Notes under the pieces: generated by a model
The model's input: the letters and a program-made list of their open reading frames with translations, nothing else
Database searches by the model: none
What the model was told of the DNA's origin: nothing
Assembly: GCA_027484685.1 (NCBI GenBank)
Contig: JAIXSO010000031.1
Coordinates: 19,333-83,332, forward strand
Direction of reading: 5' to 3'
Source of the DNA: Bacteroidota bacterium
GTDB taxonomy: Bacteria > Bacteroidota > Bacteroidia > UKL13-3
DNA: 64,000 bases
Made by a program: the position numbers and the translations under genes
Shown: in pieces, positions 1-9,703 of the stretch
Layout of the letters: every line of letters begins with the position of its first letter
How positions within the stretch are numbered: position 1 is the stretch's first letter

Positions 1-991
1 AAAAGGCGCAATTGATAGCAACATACCTGGTTGCATTATTCGTTCCAGTAACCGTATATGAACCTGGAAAGCCCGCTAAAGCCACTGAATTACCAATCAT
101 ATTTGTAGTTCCAGTGCCACTAGCATTGGCATATCCTATTACATTACCTGTAATGGTATAAGCACTTCCAGAATTAACAAAAATACCGTTATGTATATTT
201 CCAGTAGTATATGTTCTTGTAGCGGTTTGATATAGCTTATTGTTGCTAATAGTCCAATTTGAATTGCCAGTGTTAACATTGATACCACTTGTAACCACTG
301 TAGCACTAAAGTAATCAAAAATATTGTTGCCAGTTACTGTATTCGCATTGTTTTCAATGAGTGCACTTGTACCTAAAGAGTAAATACAATTGACAGGAAA
401 GTTACTTCCCGCCACACCAATATTATTATTGCTAATGGTGTTACTATCGTTACCATTTATGTTCCCAGTAGAAAAAAATACGTTCCCAAATGATGTAGTA
501 GAACCTGTAATGGTACAATTGGTAACTGTATTTACCGATGCATCATTTATAAACCGAATACAGCTAGAAGCACCTGTAGCTGTATTACTTATTATTAAAC
601 CATTACCACCCGTGTTTAATCCATTAATAGTAACATTTCTTGCACCATTTAAATCAATTAAATGTCCTGTAATGGCACCTGAAATAGTTCTAACAGCACC
701 GCCAGTTGGCGATATGGAAATGCTAGAATAAGATGCGAAACCACTTCCGCTTGCAAGGAGCACAGCCGAAACCGTTTCAGTGGTATTGGCTGAAATACTA
801 ATTGAGATTACTCCTGTATGCAAACCACTATCGACCGCAGCTAGTGCAAGGGCAAGGGTGGTGTAAGAAGCCGAAGTAATACTTCCTGAGCTACTTGTTA
901 ATGAAATTTGTGCTTTTGTATTATTTAAATACATTATTGAAACAATCAATAAACAAGCTTTAATTAAATGTGTTGTAAATTTATTTGCCAT
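1..991 (-). CDS. Large secreted beta-helix/adhesin-like protein, N-terminal part (continues past window edge)
   Basis: The minus strand is open from an ATG at 991 to base 1 with no stop, so only the first 330 codons are seen. Residues 1-27 form a signal peptide (basic start, hydrophobic stretch, ending NNTKA/QIS). The rest is very rich in Ser, Thr, Asn and Gly, with recurring phrases such as NVTINGL, TVTNCTITG, TISNNN and YTITGN, the pattern of stacked parallel beta-helix coils. Established: Bacteroidota export many such long repeat proteins through T9SS, with the sorting domain at the C-terminus, which here lies outside the window. Inferred role: cell-surface or extracellular adhesin-like protein. 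The function is not recognised. Confidence 0.8.
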   Translation of the reverse strand, partial: MANKFTTHLIKACLLIVSIMYLNNTKAQISLTSSSGSITSASYTTLALALAAVDSGLHTGVISISISANTTETVSAVLLASGSGFASYSSISISPTGGAVRTISGAITGHLIDLNGARNVTINGLNTGGNGLIISNTATGASSCIRFINDASVNTVTNCTITGSTTSFGNVFFSTGNINGNDSNTISNNNIGVAGSNFPVNCIYSLGTSALIENNANTVTGNNIFDYFSATVVTSGINVNTGNSNWTISNNKLYQTATRTYTTGNIHNGIFVNSGSAYTITGNVIGYANASGTGTTNMIGNSVALAGFPGSYTVTGTNNATRYVAINCAF

Positions 992-1078
992 ATAATTTTT
1001 TATTTATTTAAAAGAAAAATATCAAGCATTGAATTCCAATTAACTTGACTTAATTAAATTTTTGGTACTAAATAAAAA

Positions 1079-1459
1079 TTAACAGGGTGGCTTTATGAGT
1101 AATAACTTAAATGCTTTGCTCAGAGAGGTATTTTTATAGTAAAATACAATTTTTGGTTTTTCGTTTGAAGATTCTGCGAATTGATTGTGAACAACCAAAT
1201 TATTATAGAAATTATTGCAATCTTTTACAAAATTTATTGATTGATTTGGCGGAAGATTGTTAGGTATAAATCGTTTTGAATAAAACACGACTTCACCATT
1301 ATCCACCTGCATTTTTAAAAATACAGACGAAATTGCTTTAAAAACCAATGTAAAATAGGGCCTTTCGGCTATTTTGGAACCAATTCTATTAAAAAACGCC
1401 CCATTTAAAACACTGATAATTAGTACATATGAAATTAATGTTTGTAAATGTTTTTTCAA
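1079..1459 (-). CDS. Small unknown protein with N-terminal membrane/signal segment
   Basis: 126 codons. The N-terminus (MKKHLQTLISYVLIISVLNG) is a short basic stretch followed by a hydrophobic helix, consistent with an uncleaved membrane anchor or signal peptide. The rest is soluble and mixed alpha/beta, with no motif I recognise. It stands alone between the beta-helix gene and a 317-bp AT-rich gap. Coding is supported mainly by the sensible N-terminus and by the absence of a competing frame. It could be a spurious or decaying frame. Confidence 0.4.
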   Translation of the reverse strand: MKKHLQTLISYVLIISVLNGAFFNRIGSKIAERPYFTLVFKAISSVFLKMQVDNGEVVFYSKRFIPNNLPPNQSINFVKDCNNFYNNLVVHNQFAESSNEKPKIVFYYKNTSLSKAFKLLLIKPPC

Positions 1460-1776
1460 TATGCTAAAATCTATTACAGCATATTTCTAAAAAAAAACTT
1501 AATAATAAAAGAGACTTAAAGAATTATAATCTGATTACTTATTCGGCAAAATACCTACATAAGCGGCAAAATATCCAAATAAACAGCTTTTAAGTAGTTA
1601 ATATTTTTTAATAGTAATATAAATTACTAAAAATTAGCATTTCTAAAAATTGACAAAAATCTTAAAAGCAAAAATTTGTGATAAAAATATTACAAACCAT
1701 GCTGATAATATTCACAGTTTTAGTTGAAATTTTATAATAAAAACTTGCAATTTATATTAGCGTAGCTAAAAGAAAA
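1460..1776. other. AT-rich intergenic region with a short direct repeat
   Basis: No gene seen. The stretch is strongly AT-rich. It contains the 11-bp direct repeat CGGCAAAATAy at 1541-1551 and 1563-1573, which on the minus strand reads as TATTTTGCCG, similar to a Bacteroidota -7 box. It may hold the promoter of the small minus-strand gene ending at 1079. Confidence 0.3.
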
Positions 1777-3141
1777 TTAAGTATTAGCTCGGGTTCTCTT
1801 CTTACTATGATATTCAAAAAATAACTTCAAAATTATTACCAAGGCAATAAACAATACAAGCCAAGTTGCTCTTGAGTTATACCTTGCTGATATTGTTGAA
1901 AGTACAGCTGTAATCATTGCATTTAAAAACACAAATGCAAATACTAAAATACTTACCACCGAGGTTACTGTAACACCAAACTTAATTATATATAATATTA
2001 TTAAGCAAATACTAAATATTAACAATAAATTCTGAATATATGATGAGTGCTGATAATCATAACTTTGTTTATTAGCAAATTGCCTTGCATGCGTATAGGC
2101 GAACAAATCGTTAGAAAGTCTAATTTTTATTTGATTATACGGTGGTGACTGTTCATCGTATTTTACTAAATACTCCTCACCAAAATTATTAAATGTAAGC
2201 TGAACAAAAGTCTCAATTACACCTTGATATATGAATGGTAAGCAATATTGCTTATTAGTGAGTATATCATGAATAATAAAATCATATTCTTGCTTATTGG
2301 CAGCCCAACCACCTGTTTTGTAAAGAACACTGTTAGCACCCCAAAGAAAATCACCGCCTACAGCAGGTAAACTATCTTTGTATTTATAAATATTTAAGTT
2401 TTGGGCATTGGCACTAGTATTCAAATAATTAACCAAAACACCATTATCAATCATTTTGGCTAATAAAAACACATGTGACGATTTATTGGAATGAAATCCA
2501 AAACCAAATAGTGAGTTAATAAATGGTAATAAAACCCAACAAAATAATGTTATTGATGTGAGTACAATTAACCTAATTCTATTAAGTATTTCTTTTTCTT
2601 TTACAAAATAATAAAACACCCAAAGCACTACCAATAACATACTTAAAGTAGCTAAATTTGAAAGATGAGTAAATATTATGAAAATGTAAGAAATATAAAG
2701 CAGAACCCATTTAATTTTACTCATTGGTTTACTAAAAAGTATCAAGCAAAACAATAATAACGACATTGGTGTAAAAATATCGGGAATAGCTAAGCTTGTA
2801 AAATAAGGTACTGCCGAAAATGTGGTTAACAAACTTACCACAACGGTAAAAATATATGGCTCATACTTTTTATTAGCTACCAATAATTGCACCATTGCAT
2901 ACAATATATTTGCCACAATAAAACTCTGTACAAATAAACTAAGCCAAAGACTAGAACCCAAACTAGTATGACGTAAAAATATACCATAAAATATGGGTCT
3001 ATCAATGGGAACGGTACCTGAAAATCCACTACTTATGTAAGTTCCAGTATCGGAAAAAACAATAGGAAAACCATTATAAAAAGCAGGGAATAAAAACAAG
3101 AAACTTGCTATTACTACCAGCATCCATTTAGTTTGTTTCAT
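1777..3141 (-). CDS. Polytopic membrane protein, GT-C glycosyltransferase-like
   Basis: 454 residues with roughly ten hydrophobic helices. Helix 1 (residues 7-23) is followed by a loop with DTGTY (31-35) and PIDRPIFYG (45-53). An acidic residue and an RP-type motif in the first extracytoplasmic loop is the usual signature of GT-C lipid-linked sugar transferases (PMT/ArnT-like), but the fit is loose and no family is certain. A soluble segment of about 110 residues (roughly 215-345) lies between membrane blocks. It is the last gene of a tight minus-strand run, starting 18 bp after the SDR stop. Inferred role: envelope glycan or lipid modification. An unassigned membrane protein is the alternative. 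Confidence 0.7.
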   Translation of the reverse strand: MKQTKWMLVVIASFLFLFPAFYNGFPIVFSDTGTYISSGFSGTVPIDRPIFYGIFLRHTSLGSSLWLSLFVQSFIVANILYAMVQLLVANKKYEPYIFTVVVSLLTTFSAVPYFTSLAIPDIFTPMSLLLFCLILFSKPMSKIKWVLLYISYIFIIFTHLSNLATLSMLLVVLWVFYYFVKEKEILNRIRLIVLTSITLFCWVLLPFINSLFGFGFHSNKSSHVFLLAKMIDNGVLVNYLNTSANAQNLNIYKYKDSLPAVGGDFLWGANSVLYKTGGWAANKQEYDFIIHDILTNKQYCLPFIYQGVIETFVQLTFNNFGEEYLVKYDEQSPPYNQIKIRLSNDLFAYTHARQFANKQSYDYQHSSYIQNLLLIFSICLIILYIIKFGVTVTSVVSILVFAFVFLNAMITAVLSTISARYNSRATWLVLFIALVIILKLFFEYHSKKRTRANT

Positions 3142-3159
3142 ACAAAAAAGTAATGTATA

Positions 3160-3870
3160 CTATCCTAAATCACCTAGCTGAGGACGAATAACAATTTCCT
3201 CCACAACAGTATTGCCCGAAAGGCAAAAAACATTCCAAATAGTTTCTGCAACATCTTTCGGTTTAATAAATCTGCTAGCAGGTAAATCAGTTCCGCTCCA
3301 ACTATCTGTTAAAGTAGCACCAGGCATAACTGCAGTTACTTTAACATTGTGGTCTTTTAACTCCTCGCGCAATACTTTGGTCATACCAAGCATAGCATAT
3401 TTGCTTATACAATAACTACCTCCATTAGGATAAGCTTTGATACTTGCAGTACTACAAATATTAAATACATAGCCGTATTTTCTATTCTTCATACTTGGCA
3501 ATATCTCACGTGTTAAATGATAAGCACTTGCCAAGTTTGTATTTATTTGCTTTTCAAATGAGCCATCATCTTCGCCCAAAATAGTACCCGGAATAAATAC
3601 GCCAGCATTATTTATTAAAATATCAATTTTATCAAATTCGGTTAGCACATCGCTAGCAAAAGCTTGAACCGCCACCTTATCACTTACATCAACCGAAGCA
3701 AATAAAAAACGTTGGTTTTCGTATTTATTCCAAAGTTCAGCTTTAAACTCGTTTAATTCTTTTTCGTTGCGAGCGCAACCTGCAATATTAAATCCTTCTT
3801 CGGCAAAAAGTTCGGCCAATGCCTTACCTATTCCTTTTGTTACACCTGTTATTAAAACCGTTTTACTCAC
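3160..3870 (-). CDS. SDR-family oxidoreductase
   Basis: 236 residues, a full-length classical short-chain dehydrogenase/reductase. Visible motifs are the nucleotide-binding TGVTKGIG (8-15), NNAG (87-90), and the catalytic Ser140, Tyr153 and Lys157 in the order S-x12-YxxxK. The motifs predict an active NAD(P)H-dependent enzyme, but the substrate cannot be read from sequence. The arrangement resembles sepiapterin-reductase-like and 3-oxoacyl-reductase-like SDRs. It starts 11 bp after the peptidase stop and precedes the GT-C-like gene by 18 bp, so it is probably cotranscribed with both. Confidence 0.92.
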   Translation of the reverse strand: MSKTVLITGVTKGIGKALAELFAEEGFNIAGCARNEKELNEFKAELWNKYENQRFLFASVDVSDKVAVQAFASDVLTEFDKIDILINNAGVFIPGTILGEDDGSFEKQINTNLASAYHLTREILPSMKNRKYGYVFNICSTASIKAYPNGGSYCISKYAMLGMTKVLREELKDHNVKVTAVMPGATLTDSWSGTDLPASRFIKPKDVAETIWNVFCLSGNTVVEEIVIRPQLGDLG

Positions 3871-3881
3871 GTTATTTATAG

Positions 3882-5636
3882 TTAAAATTTTGTTACTTTA
3901 TAATTGAATGTTTTATTGCCAATGGCAATATTCATAATATATAATCCTTTAGTTAAAACCGAAGGTTCAATTGAAAAATCATTGATTTGATGAGTAGCAG
4001 TAAATACCGTTTTACCTTGCAAATCAACAAACGAAACATCGAACTTTTGGTTGCTTGGCAGCTGCACTGTTAAATTTTCATTACCTAAAGCAAATCCTTC
4101 AGAATTTAAAATTTTGATGAATGACTTATCCATTATTTCATCAACCGAAACAGAATTGATAATTTTTCGGTTAAAAAAAGAATTTTTTATAGGACCATAA
4201 TGGTATTTATTATATAAAATACTATCTGCTTGAATAAACAATTGTGCAAACTGAGGAATAGTCATATTGGTTTGATAAGAAGCCATGGCGGTAAGTAATA
4301 ATGAAACAGTAGTATCTATTCCTATTTGCTCTGCAAAATCGGTTACAGCACCGCTCCAAATTGCGCTTAATGAGTAACGTTCCATTACAAAATCATCAAC
4401 ATAATTTTTGTTGTTTAAGGTGGTTCGACCATTCCAAGTTTGGTTACCATCCCAATTAAAAACTTTGCGCCAATTATAATCACTTAATTTACGTGAGTAT
4501 AAAACAGCCATAATATCGCAGTTTCCTTCATCTATTCCAATACGCTCTTCACCATCAATGGTATTTGGCGCAATATAAAATCCAATGGCATGCGTATATT
4601 CATGTGTTATCACATCAGCGTCTTCGGCATCAGGTATACCGCCTATACCAAGTAACACATAAGGATTTTCAGTAGAAAATTCAAACCTAGAATTTTCACC
4701 AAAATCACCTAAAGGGTCAACCCAAAGCTGTTTCTTTAAATTATTAAAACCTAAACTTTGTATATACATTTGATATTGATGTATATGAAACAAAGCCATT
4801 TCCTGCTTAAAAATATCGGTATTACGAGTAACCACCAAACTATCTTTAGTACTAATAGAAAAAGGAGCAGCCTTTGGACCCATTATATCTTTTACCAAAA
4901 CATAATTATTTTCAGCAATAAAATTTCCAATGCTATCTAATTTCAAGTTTAGCATAAGAATTTTTCGTTCATTATTAAGCGATGGTGTATCTTGTTTGTT
5001 ATAATTTAAGTAAGGAGCCACATACTCGCTGCGGGCTGTAGTTAAGGGGTCAGGATTAAATATTTTTACCAAAGCATTGGTATCTTTTCCTGCTTTTAAA
5101 CTTTTTATATTTTCAAAAAGCAATTGATTATCCAAATCAAAATATTGTTCTTTATTACCTACAATTTGTTTATTGGCAACTACTAATTTAGTACCATCAA
5201 ATGCCCAAATTTGATTAGTACTAATAGCCGATGTAGGCAAGTTTATATTACGCAAATCAACTAAATCGTTAACAATATTGATTACCTGTCCGTTATTATT
5301 GATGGTAATTTTTATATTTGATTGATAGATATTTGAGCCCAAATAAGTTTGCGAAAATTGATAATGCGTACCAATTAAACTTTGATAAGTATGAACCAAT
5401 TTTAAATCAACATTGCTTAGTTTTAGTTCAGTTAAATTATCTAGTAAATATTGTTTAGCTAATTGGCTTAAATCTATATTTTGCTTTGCTAATAAAGTCT
5501 TACTACTAGGCAAAACCGAAACATTAGCCATTATCAATTTGGCCTTTTTATTTTTAAAATAATTAACAAACTCAGTATTTTGAGCCTGCACCAATTGACC
5601 AATTAATAAAGCTAAAACAATGGCTAGTTTTTTCAT
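3882..5636 (-). CDS. Secreted M4-like (thermolysin-type) metallopeptidase with T9SS sorting domain
   Basis: 584 residues. The signal peptide covers 1-18 (ends VQA/QN). A propeptide of FTP type follows, with the typical phrase THYQFSQTY near 90. The catalytic domain has the zinc motif HEYTH (345-349) and the downstream glutamate in DEGNCD (369-374), matching HExxH plus ExxxD of the thermolysin/fungalysin group. The last ~75 residues form a T9SS type A sorting domain (FVDLQGKTVF, then GLYIMNI and a Lys-rich end). Role: extracellular protein degradation after T9SS export. The start overlaps the yigZ stop by 4 bp (ATGA). The usual distal histidine of thermolysins is not obvious to me. Confidence 0.9.
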   Translation of the reverse strand: MKKLAIVLALLIGQLVQAQNTEFVNYFKNKKAKLIMANVSVLPSSKTLLAKQNIDLSQLAKQYLLDNLTELKLSNVDLKLVHTYQSLIGTHYQFSQTYLGSNIYQSNIKITINNNGQVINIVNDLVDLRNINLPTSAISTNQIWAFDGTKLVVANKQIVGNKEQYFDLDNQLLFENIKSLKAGKDTNALVKIFNPDPLTTARSEYVAPYLNYNKQDTPSLNNERKILMLNLKLDSIGNFIAENNYVLVKDIMGPKAAPFSISTKDSLVVTRNTDIFKQEMALFHIHQYQMYIQSLGFNNLKKQLWVDPLGDFGENSRFEFSTENPYVLLGIGGIPDAEDADVITHEYTHAIGFYIAPNTIDGEERIGIDEGNCDIMAVLYSRKLSDYNWRKVFNWDGNQTWNGRTTLNNKNYVDDFVMERYSLSAIWSGAVTDFAEQIGIDTTVSLLLTAMASYQTNMTIPQFAQLFIQADSILYNKYHYGPIKNSFFNRKIINSVSVDEIMDKSFIKILNSEGFALGNENLTVQLPSNQKFDVSFVDLQGKTVFTATHQINDFSIEPSVLTKGLYIMNIAIGNKTFNYKVTKF

Positions 5637-6247
5637 AATGTTTGTATAAATTTTATTTCAGTGATACCAGCATCTTTCAATTGCTTCTTTATATCATCTG
5701 CTTTTAGTTTTCTTACTTCAAATATAAAAGAGTTTGTATTTAAATAATCATTAGGATACACCTTAATGCCATTATTTTTACCAACCTTATACAATTGATT
5801 GTGCAAATGAAAATCAGCTTCCACTTGATATTGCTCAATCACTTGTTTTTCAACCACATTTGCATTTAGCAAGGCAGCAACTCCAGCTTCATGATAAGCA
5901 TTAATTAAACCAGGTACTCCTAATAGTTTTCCACCAAAATACCTAACCACCACTACCATTACATTGGTTAAATCTTTTTGCAAAATAGCTCTTAAAATAG
6001 GTTTTCCAGCAGTATTAGCAGGCTCTCTGTCATCGGAGCTTTTTTGAAACTCTTTACCTGCGCCAATTATCATAGCCCAGCAATGGTGATTGGCTTGTGG
6101 ATGTTCTTTTTTAAGTTGTTTTACAATTTCTTTTCCTTCATCCTCCGTTTTTATTGGATACGCAAAACCTAAAAACTTACTGCCTTTGTCCTTAAACTCG
6201 CCTGTAGCAGGTTGGGTTATGGTTAAATAAGTATCGGTAAATAACAT
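5633..6247 (-). CDS. yigZ: YigZ/IMPACT family protein
   Basis: 204 residues. The N-terminal UPF0029 domain shows DDREPANTAGKPI (72-84) and VVRYFGGKLLG (100-110), the hallmark of the YigZ/IMPACT family. A C-terminal DUF1949-like domain of about 60 residues follows. The bacterial function is unsettled; the eukaryotic relative IMPACT inhibits the kinase GCN2. Full length. It sits 9 bp after the EamA gene and overlaps the peptidase start, so it is translationally coupled to an exported protease with which it has no evident functional link. Confidence 0.93.
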   Translation of the reverse strand: MLFTDTYLTITQPATGEFKDKGSKFLGFAYPIKTEDEGKEIVKQLKKEHPQANHHCWAMIIGAGKEFQKSSDDREPANTAGKPILRAILQKDLTNVMVVVVRYFGGKLLGVPGLINAYHEAGVAALLNANVVEKQVIEQYQVEADFHLHNQLYKVGKNNGIKVYPNDYLNTNSFIFEVRKLKADDIKKQLKDAGITEIKFIQTL

Positions 6248-6256
6248 AAATGATTT

Positions 6257-7129
6257 TTAAAATTGTATAGAAATTAAAGCAATGGCAATCAAAGATAATG
6301 TTAGGCCGATTATGTTTTTAGTATTGAGTTGTTCTTTAAAAAACAATACCGAAACCAAAGTACTTGCCGCCACAATGCCAATATTATTAATTGGAAAAAT
6401 GGTAGCGCTAGCAGTAGGAAAATAGCTCAAAGTTTTTACTAAAAACAACATGCTGAAATAATTAGGAATACCTAAAAATATACCCCAATACACATTTTTA
6501 AACGCCACTTTTTCGTTTTTAAAAATTACCAAATAGGTTAAAAAAACAGCACCTAAAACAAATGCAATACTAAAAACTGTAGTGATAACATAAGCCTCGC
6601 TAACAGCCGGTATAAAACGTTTTTGAATTAAATTTAGAGTAGTATCAATAATGCCACTACCAATAAAAACAATGGCTGGCAAAATCCAAATATTTTTTGT
6701 TTTAGTTGAACCATCATTATGTTTTTGACTGATGAAATAAACTGCTAATAATGACAATGCAATACCCGAAATTTGAAAAACAGTTAAACTTTCGCTAAAA
6801 AACAACAATGCAAAAACAATAGGAACTACCACCGAAAGTTTGGCAGAAACCATGCTCACCGAAACTCCCATTTTCTGACTGGTTTCGCCAATGGCAAAAA
6901 ATATACTTATGAAAAGAAAACCTAATAATAGCGTGTATGGAAACCAAGGTTGATTATAAAAATCGGTAGTAATTACGGGCGTTTCGTTTGTAATTAAATT
7001 GCCTAAAATGGCACAGGTTATATAATTAAAAATAATGCCCTGTAATGTATTTACACCTACACGTTCAAAAATTTTAAAAAAACTAACCGTAATGGTGGAA
7101 GCAATAATGCTTAAAATTAAAAATATCAT
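6257..7129 (-). CDS. EamA/DMT-superfamily permease
   Basis: 290 residues with ten predicted transmembrane helices in two five-helix halves, the standard layout of drug/metabolite transporters. Each half ends with the typical GxxLSLxA-type helix (GIALSLLAVYFIS, GLTLSLIAIALIS). The substrate cannot be told from sequence. It lies 16 bp after ribD. Riboflavin or metabolite export would fit the neighbour but is only a guess from position. Confidence 0.9.
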   Translation of the reverse strand: MIFLILSIIASTITVSFFKIFERVGVNTLQGIIFNYITCAILGNLITNETPVITTDFYNQPWFPYTLLLGFLFISIFFAIGETSQKMGVSVSMVSAKLSVVVPIVFALLFFSESLTVFQISGIALSLLAVYFISQKHNDGSTKTKNIWILPAIVFIGSGIIDTTLNLIQKRFIPAVSEAYVITTVFSIAFVLGAVFLTYLVIFKNEKVAFKNVYWGIFLGIPNYFSMLFLVKTLSYFPTASATIFPINNIGIVAASTLVSVLFFKEQLNTKNIIGLTLSLIAIALISIQF

Positions 7130-7145
7130 TTAGTAATTTGAATAA

Positions 7146-8201
7146 TTAGTGAGTAGCTAGAAGAACTTGCATGTTAATGCCATCTATATCTTCTTGCTGT
7201 ATTTTATTACCATAAATTAAAGGTGCTTTTATACCATCGTTTATGGTTTTAGGCGATGAAAACACAATGGCTTCATCCCAAATTTTACTTGCTATTACTG
7301 CATTTAAAAACTGTGAACCACCTTCTATAATTAAGCTTTGAATGTTGAGCTTATATAAATGAGTTAACATTTCGTCCAGCCAATTTTTACTAAAATCAAG
7401 CTGAATAAAAGTTAAATTCACTTCACTTGGTTTTTGTTTTTGTGTAAATACGACTGTTGGTGTGCTTTTATCAAATAATTTTAAATCAGCTGGCAAACGC
7501 AGATTTTTATCTAATAAAACCCTTACTGGATTTCTTCCTGGCCATTCTCGCGCATTTAAAGCTGGATTATCAAATAAAGCGGTATTGGTAGCCACCATAA
7601 TGGCATCTTCTTGTGTGCGCCATTTATGAACCAATTTTTGAACTATCCTATCGGTAATATGCCTTTGATTTTCGAAATCCTCAGCACTTAGCTTAGTAGC
7701 ATCAGGAGCAATATATCCGTTCCAAGTTTGGGCCCATTTTAAAATTACATAAGGCTTTTGTTGGGTAACAAATTTTATAAAACGTCTGTTTAAAAATTTA
7801 CATTCATTTTCTAATACACCTAATGTAACTTCAATTCCCGCATCTTGTAGTTTTTTTATACCATTACCCGCCACCTTTTCGTAAGGGTCAACCATGCCAA
7901 CTACCACACTTTTTAACTGATAGGTTACCAATAAATCGGCACAAGGCGGTGTTTTCCCAAAATGATTGCAAGGTTCTAAGTTTACATATAAAGTAGCGTC
8001 TTTTAGTAAACTTTTATCTTTAACCGACTGAATAGCATTTACCTCGGCATGAGCTTGCCCAAATTGTTGGTGCCAACCTTCGCCAATAATGGTTTGATTA
8101 TGAACAATTACGCAGCCCACCAAAGGATTGGGCGATACTGAACCAGCACCATTTAGCGCTAATTCAATACAACGCTGCATATACATTTCGTGTGTTTTCA
8201 A
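7146..8201 (-). CDS. ribD: Riboflavin biosynthesis deaminase/reductase RibD
   Basis: 351 residues. The N-terminal CDA-fold deaminase carries the zinc motifs HAE (51-53) and PCNHFGKTPPC (77-87). The C-terminal reductase domain begins near residue 147 and contains the glycine-rich IEGGSQFLNA segment. The protein performs two consecutive steps of riboflavin synthesis: deamination of the pyrimidine and reduction of its ribosyl side chain. It heads the compact minus-strand run down to 1777. The 205 bp upstream contain no FMN riboswitch; most of it is a degenerate 9-bp array. Confidence 0.97.
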   Translation of the reverse strand: MKTHEMYMQRCIELALNGAGSVSPNPLVGCVIVHNQTIIGEGWHQQFGQAHAEVNAIQSVKDKSLLKDATLYVNLEPCNHFGKTPPCADLLVTYQLKSVVVGMVDPYEKVAGNGIKKLQDAGIEVTLGVLENECKFLNRRFIKFVTQQKPYVILKWAQTWNGYIAPDATKLSAEDFENQRHITDRIVQKLVHKWRTQEDAIMVATNTALFDNPALNAREWPGRNPVRVLLDKNLRLPADLKLFDKSTPTVVFTQKQKPSEVNLTFIQLDFSKNWLDEMLTHLYKLNIQSLIIEGGSQFLNAVIASKIWDEAIVFSSPKTINDGIKAPLIYGNKIQQEDIDGINMQVLLATH

Positions 8202-8331
8202 ATGAGGCGCAAAATAAGTAATACCAACAAGATATTAGAACGGTGTGGTAAAATTGTGTACAGCGAGTTTTCATTTATCAAATAAATGGTAAATCAAAGT
8301 GGAAATTACTTTTATTTATTTCACCTAAGAA

Positions 8332-8413
8332 TTTTAACTCTTACCAACTTTATTAACTCATGAACCCAATCACTTATCAACTTTATTAACTACTAACTTT
8401 ATCCACCTAACTC
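8332..8413. repeat. Degenerate 9-bp array overlapping a stop codon (GTTAATAAA theme)
   Basis: Read on the minus strand, the array starts at the last codons of the AlbA_2 gene (AGT TAG lies within GAGTTAG) and continues with GTTAATAAA, GTTGATAAG, GAGTTAATAAAGTTGG and related 9-mers, losing phase once in the middle. The theme equals that of 13902-13990 and is close to 38651-38680 and 56719-56757. Confidence 0.65.
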
Positions 8414-9054
8414 AAAGTAAAAAACTCAGTTTTTTCGGTAGTATGAGAGCGTAAAATACCTGCACTCACTAAGTTAATCAACATTTTTTGAGCTCGCCAA
8501 CGGCCTATATTGAGCAATTTTGATACTTCCTTTAAAGTAATTTTATTATTGGTATTTAAATATTGTAACAAACCTTGCTCGTGCTTACTATAGGCTATAA
8601 AAGTATTGGTATTATTGGTTTGTCGTTTTAAAACATCTAATACAATTTTACTAGCCAATAAAGTTTTATCAGCTACGCGAATGTGAGCCCACCATTTTCC
8701 ATCTTCATCTTTGGCATAATAAGGCTTGTCGTTTCCTTCAGGAATAACACATTCAATAACAGTTTTACCGCCTATCTCCCACTCTATTAGCTGTATTTTT
8801 ATTTCGGGTTTGCAGTAAAAACTAGCCGCCAAATCAAGCATGTATTTTTCATCTTCGCTTTTTACTCCAGAAATGGTTTTATTATCATTAACTCCAACTA
8901 ATAAAGTTCCGCCTTTGTGGTTAGCAAAAGCTGCCATGGTTTTAGCTATTTTATTGGCCGAAGAAATGGTTTTTTTAAAATCCAATTGCTCTCCCTCGCC
9001 CTTACTTATTAGCTGCATTACATGCGGAAACGATATGTTTTTATGAAAACTCAA
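8407..9054 (-). CDS. AlbA_2 (Schlafen-like divergent AAA_4) domain protein
   Basis: 215 residues. The N-terminal ~130 residues fit the AlbA_2/AAA_4 domain: GEGEQLDFKKTI (19-30) and AFANHKGGTLLVGVND (42-57) are its two signature segments. The last ~55 residues (from about 155) look like a winged-helix DNA-binding module. Proteins of this type are usually described as transcriptional regulators or nucleic-acid-binding proteins, and related domains occur in Schlafen nucleases. The specific role is unknown. It is a single minus-strand gene whose stop codon lies inside a 9-bp repeat array. Confidence 0.88.
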   Translation of the reverse strand: MSFHKNISFPHVMQLISKGEGEQLDFKKTISSANKIAKTMAAFANHKGGTLLVGVNDNKTISGVKSEDEKYMLDLAASFYCKPEIKIQLIEWEIGGKTVIECVIPEGNDKPYYAKDEDGKWWAHIRVADKTLLASKIVLDVLKRQTNNTNTFIAYSKHEQGLLQYLNTNNKITLKEVSKLLNIGRWRAQKMLINLVSAGILRSHTTEKTEFFTLS

Positions 9055-9268
9055 GACGAAAATTTTACTTAACTAATACCTTTATTCAAGTATAATTTAA
9101 AACATTATGCAAACAAATAAGTTTTAATGAAAAATGAGCTATTTAAAATTTAAATATTTGATTTATTTACTAATAAAATATTTGTATTAAAAATTAGCAA
9201 TTAAATTAGTAAATATCATTTCAAACTCTACATTTGACATAACAATATAAAAAACCATTCAATCAATT

Positions 9269-9553
9269 ATGGATACTTCATTTGAAATTATTGAAAAAGA
9301 AGCAATCGAGGCACTAAAATTTCCGCACGAAGAAGTTTTAAAAGATGCTGAGAAAATTAAAGAAAGAACCGATAACTTAAACAAAGCACTTTCGTTGGGA
9401 AATTTAGAGCATTTTAAAATAAAAATATATTTTGAAGACAATACCAAAAAGCGCATGGTTGATACCACTGTTTGGGGCTTAACAGAAGAAAGAGTTATTT
9501 TAAAACAAGGAGTAGTAATTCCAATAAAAAGAATTCATAAATTAGAATTATAA
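9269..9553 (+). CDS. Conserved small protein, unknown function
   Basis: 94 residues, acidic and helical up to ~45, then a beta-rich tail with VWGLTEERVILKQGVVIPI (68-86), a phrase I associate with a small uncharacterised Bacteroidota family. The tail looks like a PH- or SH3-like half barrel. No signal peptide, so it is probably cytoplasmic. It is followed at 9561 by a strong terminator, so it is a single transcription unit. Confidence 0.75.
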   Translation: MDTSFEIIEKEAIEALKFPHEEVLKDAEKIKERTDNLNKALSLGNLEHFKIKIYFEDNTKKRMVDTTVWGLTEERVILKQGVVIPIKRIHKLEL

Positions 9554-9560
9554 AACAGTA

Positions 9561-9600
9561 AAAGGAGGTTGAAGTATTAATATTTCAACCTCCTTTTTTA
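9561..9600 (+). terminator. Rho-independent terminator
   Basis: A 13-bp perfect stem AAAGGAGGTTGAA/TTCAACCTCCTTT with a 10-nt loop and a trailing T run, starting 8 bp after the stop of the 94-aa gene. Confidence 0.9.
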
Positions 9601-9703
9601 TGGTTTAAGTAACTAGTTTTCAAATAGAATTTTTTTTTGAATCTAAAATGAAAATAGAGTTTGCAACTCGATATTACTATATTTATTTTTAAAACTAATG
9701 TTT

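Noticed and set aside
390..731. 113-codon plus-strand frame
   Set aside because: It is antisense to the secreted beta-helix gene, whose minus-strand frame has a signal peptide and repeat motifs.
8202..8406. FMN riboswitch upstream of ribD
   Set aside because: The region is an AT-rich 9-bp array; none of the conserved RFN segments could be found.
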